In this document: one piece after another, positions 1 through 5,637 of the stretch
How the letters are laid out: each line of letters begins with the position of its first letter
Position numbering within the stretch: the stretch's first letter is position 1
Assembly (NCBI GenBank): GCA_025352345.1
Contig: JANXTP010000040.1
Location: 1-8,959 of the forward strand
Source: Burkholderiales bacterium
GTDB taxonomy: Bacteria > Pseudomonadota > Gammaproteobacteria > Burkholderiales > Burkholderiaceae_C
Direction of reading: 5' to 3'
Length of the DNA stretch: 8,959 bases
Translations under genes and position numbers: made by a program
The notes under the pieces: generated by a model
Seen by the model: only the letters and a program-made list of their open reading frames with translations
Told to the model about the DNA's origin: nothing
Database searches by the model: none

Positions 1-30
1 CTCGACTTCGTGCTCGAGGATGGTGGACAT
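1..30 (-). CDS. Possible 5' end of an unidentified gene downstream of alr (clipped by window edge)
   Basis: Reading leftwards, an ATG lies 19 bases after the alr stop codon and opens a frame MSTILEHEVE that continues to the window edge. Only ten codons are visible, so no function can be assigned. In related bacteria radA often follows alr, but RadA normally begins with a zinc-finger segment containing CxxC, which this start does not resemble. No convincing Shine-Dalgarno precedes the ATG; only a GGCGGC tract is seen. The short gap would fit co-transcription with alr. The ATG could also be chance. Confidence 0.3.
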   Translation of the reverse strand, partial: MSTILEHEVE

Positions 31-49
31 GGCGTGTGCCGCCGACCCG

Positions 50-1186
50 TCAGACGGCCCGCGTCGGCACGCGCGCCGCGAGCGCGCACATCAGCTCGTA
101 GCCGACCGTGCCGGCCGCCGCGGCGATCTCGTCGATCGCCAGCACCGCGCCGCCCGGGCTCGTGCCCCACAGCGTCGCGACGCTGCCGACTTGCGCTTCG
201 GGCGCCGGCGTCAGGTCGACCGTGATCATGTCCATCGAGACCCGGCCGACGAGGCGCGTGCGCGTTTCGTTGATCAGTACCGGCGTGCTGTCATCGCCAG
301 AACAGGGCACGACGCGCGGGTAGCCGTCGGCGTAGCCGCAGGCGATCACGCCGATGCGCATGTCGTGGTCGGCCGTGAAGCGGCTGCCGTAGCCGACCTG
401 TTCGCCGGCCTTCACCTCCTGCGTCGCGATGATTTCGGCGCGCAGGCTCATCGCCGGCCGCAGGCCCCAGTCGGCGATGGTCTTCTCGGGGAAGTCGGGC
501 GACGAGCCGTAGACCATGATGCCGGGGCGGACCCAGTCGGCGGCAACGCCGACTTCGTGGCCCGTGGCGCGCACCGTCTCGAAGTTCGGCGCGAAGCGCA
601 AGGTCGCCGCGCTGTTCGCCAGCGAGCGCTCGCCGGGCATGCCACGCGTGGCCTCCTCGAACACCGCGAGCTGGTGCGCGATGCCGCGCGTGCCGTCGGC
701 ATCCGACAGGTGCGTCATCAGGGCGATGCTCTCGACCTGGGTCAGGCCGCTCAGGCGCTGCCACGCGTGCTGGAAATGCCCGGGCCGGAAGCCGAGGCGA
801 TTCATGCCGCTGTTCATCTTCAGGAAGACGTGGTGCGGCGTCTGTGTCTTGTGCGCGGCCAGCCAATCGATCTGCGCTTCGCGGTGCACCGTGTGCCACA
901 GGTTCAGGCGCGAACAGGCCTCCAGGTCGCGCGCCTCGAAGCAGCCTTCGAGCAGCAGGATCGGCCCGCGCCAGCCGAGCGCGCGCACACGCTGCGCCTC
1001 GTCGAGGTCGAGCAGCGCGAACCCGTCGGCGGCTTGCAGGCCGGCATAGGCGCGTTCGATGCCATGGCCGTAGGCATTGGCCTTGACGACGGCCCAGACG
1101 CGGGCGTCTGGTGCGTGGGCCCGCGTACGACGCAGGTTGTGCGCCAGCGCCTCGGGGTAGATCAGGGCTTCGATGGGGCGTGGCAT
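50..1186 (-). CDS. alr: Alanine racemase (PLP-dependent)
   Basis: This 378-residue protein has the usual length of alanine racemase. The enzyme interconverts L- and D-alanine in the cytoplasm and supplies D-alanine for peptidoglycan. The PLP-binding lysine is Lys35 in the signature AVVKANAYGHG, within the N-terminal TIM barrel. The second catalytic base is Tyr266 in VGYGSRF, at the start of the C-terminal beta domain contributed across the dimer. Other family blocks are KMNSGMNRLGF (123-133), the phosphate-site stretch WVRPGIMVYG (218-227), ACGYADGYPR (282-291) and GRVSMDM (314-320). The ATG at 1186 gives the expected short lead-in to the first strand. No Shine-Dalgarno is visible; the bases just upstream read CCACCCC. 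The gene is divergent from lplT, with the shared control region between them. The function is secure. Catabolic (dadX) and biosynthetic use cannot be told apart, but no dadA is adjacent. Confidence 0.96.
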   Translation of the reverse strand: MPRPIEALIYPEALAHNLRRTRAHAPDARVWAVVKANAYGHGIERAYAGLQAADGFALLDLDEAQRVRALGWRGPILLLEGCFEARDLEACSRLNLWHTVHREAQIDWLAAHKTQTPHHVFLKMNSGMNRLGFRPGHFQHAWQRLSGLTQVESIALMTHLSDADGTRGIAHQLAVFEEATRGMPGERSLANSAATLRFAPNFETVRATGHEVGVAADWVRPGIMVYGSSPDFPEKTIADWGLRPAMSLRAEIIATQEVKAGEQVGYGSRFTADHDMRIGVIACGYADGYPRVVPCSGDDSTPVLINETRTRLVGRVSMDMITVDLTPAPEAQVGSVATLWGTSPGGAVLAIDEIAAAAGTVGYELMCALAARVPTRAV

Positions 1187-1196
1187 GGGGTGGCAA

Positions 1197-1258
1197 TTTG
1201 CAAAAACCCATTCTGCCGCAGGGCTTGCAAACCCTGGTCGCGCAGTGCCCTGCAGGGC
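1197..1258. promoter_or_regulatory. Cluster of palindromes in the divergent alr/lplT control region
   Basis: Three dyads lie close together: TTTGCAAA at 1197-1204 (perfect), CAGGGCTTGCAAACCCTG at 1219-1236 (one mismatch per half), and GCCCTGCAGGGC at 1247-1258 (perfect 12 bp). The first two share a TTGCAA core, with centres 27 bases apart. The last two share CAGGG/CCCTG half-sites. The third ends where the -35 region of the lplT promoter would be. This arrangement is operator-like, but no regulator family is recognised. The second and third dyads could also form hairpins in RNA. Confidence 0.4.
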
Positions 1259-1277
1259 CGTTCGGCAACACCTCGCG

Positions 1278-1286
1278 TGCTATAAC
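1278..1286 (+). promoter_or_regulatory. Extended -10 promoter for the lplT leader and lplT
   Basis: TGCTATAAC matches an extended -10 element (TGn followed by TATAAT with one mismatch). No good -35 is seen at 17 bases; the region reads CCGTTC, which is usual for extended -10 promoters. Transcription would start near 1293, leaving only a few bases before the AAGGAG at 1296-1301. The AT-rich hexamer stands out in a very GC-rich region. Confidence 0.55.
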
Positions 1287-1310
1287 CCGCGCCGCAAGGA
1301 GACCCGTCGG

Positions 1311-1364
1311 ATGCACGGCTTCGTCATCATGCCGACCCGGAAACTGTGCGCCACCAGCGAATGA
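1311..1364 (+). CDS. Candidate 17-residue leader peptide overlapping the lplT start
   Basis: A strong Shine-Dalgarno, AAGGAG (1296-1301), sits nine bases before an ATG that opens the frame MHGFVIMPTRKLCATSE. Its TGA stop overlaps the lplT ATG as ATGA. The lplT ATG has no ribosome site of its own, only CCAGCGA. The simplest reading is that ribosomes load on the leader and re-initiate on lplT, so the two are translationally coupled. No run of one amino acid suggests a classic attenuation peptide, and no signal peptide or known small-protein family is recognised. An alternative is that the true lplT start lies elsewhere and this frame is chance. The SD quality and the exact stop/start overlap argue against that. 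Confidence 0.5.
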   Translation: MHGFVIMPTRKLCATSE

Positions 1365-2638
1365 AAAAAGGTTTTTACACCATCATGGCGGCGCAGTTTT
1401 TCAGCTCGCTGGCTGACAACGCGCTGTTCGTGGCGGGGGTGGAGCTGCTGAAAAGCTCGGGTCAGCCCGAGTGGCAACGCGCCGCACTGGTGCCGATGTT
1501 CGCGCTGTTCTATGTGGTGCTCGCACCGTTCGTCGGGGCGATCGCCGACGCCCGGCCGAAGGGCCGGGTGATGTTCTTCTCGAACCTGATCAAGGTGGTT
1601 GGCTGCCTGATGATGCTGTTCGGTAGCCACCCGCTGATGGCCTATGCCATCGTCGGGCTCGGTGCCGCCGCCTACTCGCCAGCCAAGTACGGCATCCTGA
1701 CCGAGCTGCTGCCCAACTCGCAGCTGGTCAAGGCCAATGGCTGGATTGAGGGCCTGACCATCCTGTCGATCATTCTGGGCGTGCTGCTTGGCGGGCAGTT
1801 GATCGGGCACACCATCTCCAGCTACCTGCTGGCCTTCGATTTCCCCTGGATCGACACCGGCATCGACACGCCGCCCGAAGCGGCCATCGCGGCCATGGTC
1901 GCCTTGTATGCACTGGCTGCAGCCTTCAACCTGCGCATTCCCCGCACCGAAGCGCCGTTGCAGCCGATCGCCCACAGCCTCTTCGGCCTGGTGCGCGATT
2001 TCCAGACCTGCAATGTGCGGTTGTGGAAGGACAAGCTGGGCCAGATTTCGCTGGCCACCACCACCTTGTTCTGGGGTGTCTCGGGCAATCTGCGCTACAT
2101 CGTGCTGGCCTGGGCGGGGGTGGCGCTGAGTTACGAAACCACGCAGGCCTCGGCGCTGGTCGGCGTGGTCGCCATCGGCACCGCGGCCGGTGCGGTGGCC
2201 GCTTCGCTGCGCATGCGGCTCGACCAGGCGACCTGGGTCATCCCACTGGGCATCGCGATGGGGCTGCTGGTGCTGGGCATGAACTTCATCACCCAGGTGT
2301 GGATCGCGGTGCCGTTCCTGATCGTGCTCGGTGCGCTGGGTGGCTTTCTGGTGGTGCCGATGAATGCGCTGCTGCAGCACCGCGGCCACAACCTGATGGG
2401 CGCTGGCCGCTCGATCGCGGTGCAGAACTTCAACGAACAGGCTTGCATCCTCGGCCTCGGCGCCTTGTATGCCGGCATGACGAAGCTGGGCCTGTCGGCC
2501 TTCGGGGCGATCTCCATCTTCGGCGTGCTGGTGGCCGGGCTGATGTGGCTGATCCGCCGCTGGCATCAGCGCAACTGCGTCAACCACCGCGTCGAAGTCG
2601 ATCACCTGCTCGCGCTCGCGCGCAGCGACCAGCACTGA
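1361..2638 (+). CDS. lplT: Lysophospholipid transporter, LplT type (MFS)
   Basis: From the ATG at 1361 the product is 425 residues with about 12 hydrophobic segments, the size and layout of the MFS transporter LplT. In enterobacteria LplT flips lysophospholipids, such as lysophosphatidylethanolamine, inward across the cytoplasmic membrane for re-acylation by Aas. Diagnostic stretches are AQFFSSLADNAL at the start of TM1 (residues 11-22), an MFS motif-A-like loop IADARPKGRVM (61-71), SNLIKVVG (74-81) and the conserved GAAAYSPAKYGILTELLP (101-118). An in-frame GTG at 1346 would add five residues (MRHQR). I prefer 1361 because the family usually begins just before the GFYxIMAAQFF segment and because of the ATGA overlap with the leader frame. 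No acyltransferase/aas partner is adjacent, so substrate rests on family resemblance. Confidence 0.9.
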   Translation: MKKGFYTIMAAQFFSSLADNALFVAGVELLKSSGQPEWQRAALVPMFALFYVVLAPFVGAIADARPKGRVMFFSNLIKVVGCLMMLFGSHPLMAYAIVGLGAAAYSPAKYGILTELLPNSQLVKANGWIEGLTILSIILGVLLGGQLIGHTISSYLLAFDFPWIDTGIDTPPEAAIAAMVALYALAAAFNLRIPRTEAPLQPIAHSLFGLVRDFQTCNVRLWKDKLGQISLATTTLFWGVSGNLRYIVLAWAGVALSYETTQASALVGVVAIGTAAGAVAASLRMRLDQATWVIPLGIAMGLLVLGMNFITQVWIAVPFLIVLGALGGFLVVPMNALLQHRGHNLMGAGRSIAVQNFNEQACILGLGALYAGMTKLGLSAFGAISIFGVLVAGLMWLIRRWHQRNCVNHRVEVDHLLALARSDQH

Positions 2639-2771
2639 GGGCAGCGAGGCTTTCTGCTGCGCAGGCTGATCTCGCATCTCCGGTGCTCACCGTACCTGGG
2701 TATGGCTCCGCATCCTCAATGCGACGTCCGCCCGCTCGCGACGAAATCCTCCTGGCCCTCGATCTGTCCAC
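2639..2771. other. Intergenic region between lplT and the EamA permease
   Basis: These 133 bases hold no credible gene. A CTGC-TGC-GCAG hairpin (2654-2664) is nested in a weaker GCGAG/CTCGC pairing (2644-2675). It follows the lplT stop closely but has no T tract, so it is at best a weak terminator or 3'-end stabiliser. A CGGTG-CT-CACCG dyad lies at 2681-2692. I see no clear sigma-70 promoter and no Shine-Dalgarno for the next gene. Confidence 0.35.
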
Positions 2772-3683
2772 TTGAATTCAACACTTCAACCCATCCGCTG
2801 GGCGGCGCTTGCACTGGTGTTCAACTCGCTGGTGTGGGGGCTGTCGTGGTGGCCGTTTCGGCAACTCGAAGCGCACGGGCTGCACCCGCTGTGGGCCACT
2901 GTCATGGTCTATGTCCCGACGGTGCTGGTGATCGTGGCGGCGCGTCCCCGCGCTATCGCTCAGCTGCTGTGTGAGCGCTCGCTGTGGGTGGTGATGCTGG
3001 CCGCTGGCGCCACGAACGCGGCCTTCAACTGGGCCACCGTCGTCGGCGACGTGGTTCGGGTGGTGCTGCTGTTCTACCTGATGCCGCTGTGGTCGGTGCT
3101 GCTGGCGCGCTGGCTGCTGAAGGAATCCTTGACGCGGGTGGCTGGCGTTCGGATGGTGCTGGCCCTGGTCGGTGCGGGCATCGTGCTCAGCGCGTCCGGA
3201 ACTGGCGGCGTGTCAGGGGTGCCGTTGCCGCAATCGCTGGCCGACTGGCTGGGCCTGCTCGGCGGCTTCACCTTCGCGCTGAACAACGTGATGCTCAAGC
3301 GCACAGCCGACCGGCCTGAGGAAGGCCGCGCGCTGGCGATGTTCGTCGGCGGGGCGCTGGTCGCCGGCGCGCTGGCGGCCGTGCTCAGTGCCCAGGGTGC
3401 CATCGTCTGGCCACTGGCCGCCGGCGTCACGTCCCGGCCGTGGTGGGTGCCGGCGCTGTTGCTGACCTTGAGTGCGCTGTTCCTGTGCAGCAACCTCGCG
3501 CTGCAGTACGGTGCCGTGCGGTTGCCCGTGGAGGTCAGCTCGGTGCTGATGCTCAGCGAGGTGATGTTCGCCGCGGTGTCGGCGGCACTGCTCGGCGCCG
3601 GGCGCATCACGGGCAGCCTGCTGGTGGGCGGCGCACTGATCGTGTTGACCGCGGTGTGGGCTGCGCGCGAACCCACGCGGTGA
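2772..3683 (+). CDS. EamA/DMT superfamily permease
   Basis: This is a 303-residue inner-membrane protein with about ten hydrophobic helices in two tandem EamA halves (roughly residues 8-135 and 155-298). The first half ends in the family-typical VLLFYLMPLWSVLLARWLLKE; the second carries YGAVRLPVEVSSVLMLSEVM. Members of this drug/metabolite transporter group export amino acids, related metabolites or toxic compounds. Substrate cannot be read from sequence. The start is a TTG (TTGAATTCAACA) with no recognisable Shine-Dalgarno. It was chosen because helix 1 begins only about eight residues later and no ATG or better start lies in this frame nearby. The frame stays open upstream, so a few extra residues are possible. 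A tandem hairpin follows the stop. Family is confident; exact start and function are not. Confidence 0.85.
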   Translation: MNSTLQPIRWAALALVFNSLVWGLSWWPFRQLEAHGLHPLWATVMVYVPTVLVIVAARPRAIAQLLCERSLWVVMLAAGATNAAFNWATVVGDVVRVVLLFYLMPLWSVLLARWLLKESLTRVAGVRMVLALVGAGIVLSASGTGGVSGVPLPQSLADWLGLLGGFTFALNNVMLKRTADRPEEGRALAMFVGGALVAGALAAVLSAQGAIVWPLAAGVTSRPWWVPALLLTLSALFLCSNLALQYGAVRLPVEVSSVLMLSEVMFAAVSAALLGAGRITGSLLVGGALIVLTAVWAAREPTR

Positions 3684-3698
3684 GCGGCCGCTGCGCAC

Positions 3699-3733
3699 GC
3701 GGCGCTGCCGCAGCAGCAGTGCCGCTGGGCCCC
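3699..3733 (+). terminator. Tandem hairpins after the EamA permease (weak terminator candidate)
   Basis: GCGGCGCTG (3699-3707) pairs with CAGTGCCGC (3717-3725), a nine-pair stem with one G-U and a nine-base loop. It is followed at once by the tight dyad GCTGGGCCCCAGC around 3724-3736. There is no T tract, so intrinsic termination is doubtful. It may instead stabilise the 3' end of the permease message or be chance in GC-rich DNA. Confidence 0.25.
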
Positions 3734-3795
3734 AGCGATACGATCAAGACCTTGCGAGCCTTCCCTGGTGGCGGGCTGTCCACCGGAGAGTTCCC

Positions 3796-4293
3796 ATGAA
3801 CGCACCCAGCGCCACCGCTTTCGACTTCGACGCCACCGCGATCGATGGCACGCCCAGCCCCTTGTCGGCGCAGCGCGGGCGCGTGCTGCTGATCGTCAAC
3901 ACTGCCAGTGCCTGCGGTTTCACGCCGCAGTTCGCCGGACTCGAAGCGCTGTGGAAGGGCTATGGCGAGCGTGGTCTGACGGTGATCGGTTTCCCCTGCA
4001 ACCAGTTCGGCGCGCAGGACCCGGGCAGCAATGGGGAGATCGGCAGCTTCTGCCAGAAGAACTACGGCGTCAGCTTCCCGATGATGGGCAAGGTCGATGT
4101 GAATGGTGCGTCGGCGCACCCACTGTGGAAGTGGTTGACCGCTGAAGCGCCTGGCCTGCTGGGCATCAAGGCCATCAAGTGGAACTTCACCAAGTTCTTG
4201 GTCGGTCGCGACGGCCAGGTCATCAAGCGCTACGCGCCGACCGACACGCCGGCGTCGCTGAAGGCCGACATCGAGGCCGCGCTGTCGGCGTGA
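3796..4293 (+). CDS. Glutathione peroxidase family protein, cysteine type
   Basis: The product is 165 residues, the normal length for bacterial glutathione peroxidase-like proteins, which reduce hydrogen and organic peroxides in the cytoplasm. The fold signature VNTASACGFTPQF carries the peroxidatic Cys40. The catalytic tetrad is completed by Gln74 in FGAQDPG and Trp129-Asn130 in KWNFTKFL. FPCNQFG (66-72) is the second family signature. Cys86 in GSFCQKNYG sits where the resolving cysteine of thioredoxin-dependent members lies, so reduction by thioredoxin rather than glutathione is likely. Cysteine replaces the selenocysteine of animal enzymes, and no signal peptide is present. The ATG is preceded by GGAG (3785-3788) at good spacing. 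A weak -10-like TACGAT lies at 3739-3744. A terminator follows the gene, which suggests it ends a transcript. Confidence 0.94.
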   Translation: MNAPSATAFDFDATAIDGTPSPLSAQRGRVLLIVNTASACGFTPQFAGLEALWKGYGERGLTVIGFPCNQFGAQDPGSNGEIGSFCQKNYGVSFPMMGKVDVNGASAHPLWKWLTAEAPGLLGIKAIKWNFTKFLVGRDGQVIKRYAPTDTPASLKADIEAALSA

Positions 4294-4295
4294 GT

Positions 4296-4321
4296 GCCTG
4301 GCTATTGCCGCAGGCCTTTTT
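4296..4321 (+). terminator. Intrinsic terminator after the glutathione peroxidase
   Basis: GCCTGGC (4296-4302) pairs with GCC (4307-4309) and AGGC (4312-4315) around a TATT loop. This is a seven-pair stem with a two-base bulge. It is followed by C and five T (4317-4321), and lies three bases after the stop codon. This is the best intrinsic terminator in the window, though the T tract is short. Confidence 0.55.
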
Positions 4322-4347
4322 CGTGATTTCCGTCTGACTCCCACGCC

Positions 4348-4363
4348 ACACGTGTTCGAACAC
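4348..4363 (+). promoter_or_regulatory. Overlapping palindromes at the aminotransferase start codon
   Basis: The perfect 12-bp palindrome GTGTTCGAACAC (4352-4363) is exactly the first four codons of the aminotransferase. It overlaps a second perfect palindrome, ACACGTGT (4348-4355). In RNA the first can fold into a four-pair hairpin containing the start codon. As DNA it could be an operator. It does not match the TyrR box. A coding coincidence is possible. Confidence 0.3.
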
Positions 4364-5548
4364 ATCCTCCCTTACGCCGGTGACCCGATCCTGACGCTCA
4401 ACGAGTCGTTCGGCCGCGACCCGCGGGCGCACAAGATCAACCTGTCGATCGGCATCTATTTCGACGACGCCGGCAAGCTTCCGGTGATGGGCGCGGTGCG
4501 CGAGGCCGAAACCGCGTTGCTGCAAACCATCGGGGCGCGGCCGTACCAGCCGATGGAGGGTGCCGCGAACTACCGGCTCGCGGTGCAGCAGCTGTTGTTC
4601 GGCACTGGCCATGAGGCCGTCACCAGCGGCCGCATCGCCACCGTGCAGACCATCGGTGGCTCGGGCGGCCTGAAGGTCGGCGGCGATTTCTTGCAGCGCT
4701 ACTTCTCTGGCTCGCAGGTCTGGGTCAGCGACCCGACCTGGGACAACCACCGCGCGATGTTCGAAGGCGCCGGTTTTGCGGTGAACACCTACCCGTACTA
4801 CGACGCTTCCACCGGCGGCCTGAAATTCGGCGAGATGCTGGCGGCGTTCCAGGCGCTGCCCGAGCAGAGCATCGTACTGCTGCATGCCTGCTGCCACAAC
4901 CCGACCGGCGTCGATCCGAGCGCAGCGCAGTGGGCTGAACTGATCCCGGTGATTCGCGCACGGCGGCTGATTCTGTATGTCGACATCGCCTACCAGGGCT
5001 TCGGCGACGGCATCGACGAAGACGCTTTCGCGATCCGCGCACTGGCCGACGCTGGCATCGCATTCTTTTGCGCCAGCTCGTTTTCAAAGAGCTTTTCCCT
5101 TTACGGCGAGCGTTGTGGCGCCTTGAGCGTGGTCTGCCCGAACGCTGCCGAAGCCGAGCTGGTGCTGGGCCAGCTGCGCGCCACGGTGCGCAAGAACTAC
5201 AGCAGCCCACCCACTCACGGCGGGCAGATCGTCGCCCGCGTGCTGCAGACCCCGGCGCTGCGCGCCCAGTGGGCGGCCGAGCTCGACGCGATGCGCGAGC
5301 GCATCCATGCCATGCGCCAGCGTCTGCATGCGGTGCTCAGCGCCAAGCTGCCCGGGCGCCACTTCGACTACTTCCTCACGCAGCGCGGCATGTTCAGCTA
5401 CACCGGGCTCAGCCCCGCGCAGGCCGACCGCTTGCGCGAAGAACATGCGGTTTATGTGCTGCGCTCAGGTCGCATGTGCGTGGCCGGGCTGAATTTGTCG
5501 AACGTCGAAGCGACGGCGGTGGCGATGGCATCGGTGCTGGCCGGATAG
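4352..5548 (+). CDS. Class I aromatic/aspartate aminotransferase (TyrB/AspC family)
   Basis: This 398-residue protein matches the length and order of subgroup I-alpha aminotransferases, the cytoplasmic PLP enzymes that pass amino groups between aspartate or aromatic amino acids and 2-oxoglutarate. The PLP lysine is Lys246 in SSFSKSFSLYGERCG, with phosphate-binding Arg254. Asn183 (CHNPTG), Asp211 and Tyr214 (VDIAYQGF) contact the cofactor. Trp130 (DPTWDNH) stacks near the substrate. Arg374 (RSGRMCVAGL) is the carboxylate-binding arginine. RKNYSSPPTHGG (280-291) is shared by TyrB-like and AspC-like members, so the preferred substrate is uncertain; aromatic preference is my guess. The start is GTG at 4352, chosen because family members begin MFxHxxxxxGDPIL. 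No Shine-Dalgarno is visible, and the start lies in a perfect palindrome. A terminator lies about 30 bases upstream, so it probably has its own promoter, which I cannot locate. Confidence 0.93.
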   Translation: MFEHILPYAGDPILTLNESFGRDPRAHKINLSIGIYFDDAGKLPVMGAVREAETALLQTIGARPYQPMEGAANYRLAVQQLLFGTGHEAVTSGRIATVQTIGGSGGLKVGGDFLQRYFSGSQVWVSDPTWDNHRAMFEGAGFAVNTYPYYDASTGGLKFGEMLAAFQALPEQSIVLLHACCHNPTGVDPSAAQWAELIPVIRARRLILYVDIAYQGFGDGIDEDAFAIRALADAGIAFFCASSFSKSFSLYGERCGALSVVCPNAAEAELVLGQLRATVRKNYSSPPTHGGQIVARVLQTPALRAQWAAELDAMRERIHAMRQRLHAVLSAKLPGRHFDYFLTQRGMFSYTGLSPAQADRLREEHAVYVLRSGRMCVAGLNLSNVEATAVAMASVLAG

Positions 5549-5569
5549 CCACGGTGGGGTCGGCCCCGC

Positions 5570-5597
5570 TCAAGTCAGCGGCCCGATGTGCCGAAAT
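5570..5597 (+). promoter_or_regulatory. Sigma-28 (FliA)-like promoter for the c-di-GMP genes
   Basis: TCAAGTCA (5570-5577) and GCCGAAAT (5590-5597) resemble the flagellar sigma-28 elements (TAAAGTTT or TCAAG forms, and GCCGATAA). They are separated by 12 bases, one more than the enteric optimum of 11. Transcription would start near 5604, which rules out an ATG at 5596 as start and supports the ATG at 5638. A TCGG-loop hairpin GGGG/CCCC (5556-5567) lies just upstream. Confidence 0.35.
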
Positions 5598-5637
5598 GGA
5601 CCCCAAGAGGCGCGTATTCCCGACGCTTGGTCTGCCC

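Noticed and set aside
20..1285. A 421-codon rightward open frame opposite alr
   Set aside because: It is the antisense shadow of alr: Arg/Ala/Asp-rich, no recognisable domain, and alr has all its catalytic motifs on the other strand.
291..1316. A 341-codon leftward frame starting upstream of alr
   Set aside because: It is a second frame of alr with Arg/Ala/Pro-rich composition, produced by high GC. Its upstream ATG is out of frame with alr.
1280..2677. A 465-codon leftward frame across lplT
   Set aside because: The translation is Gln/His/Asp-rich, typical of the reverse complement of a membrane-protein gene, and lplT is clearly real.
5068..5637. Long 5' extension of the HD-GYP frame into the aminotransferase gene, making a 641-residue protein
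   Set aside because: The extension is an Arg/Ala-rich alternate frame of the aminotransferase. DUF3391 begins just after the ATG at 5638.
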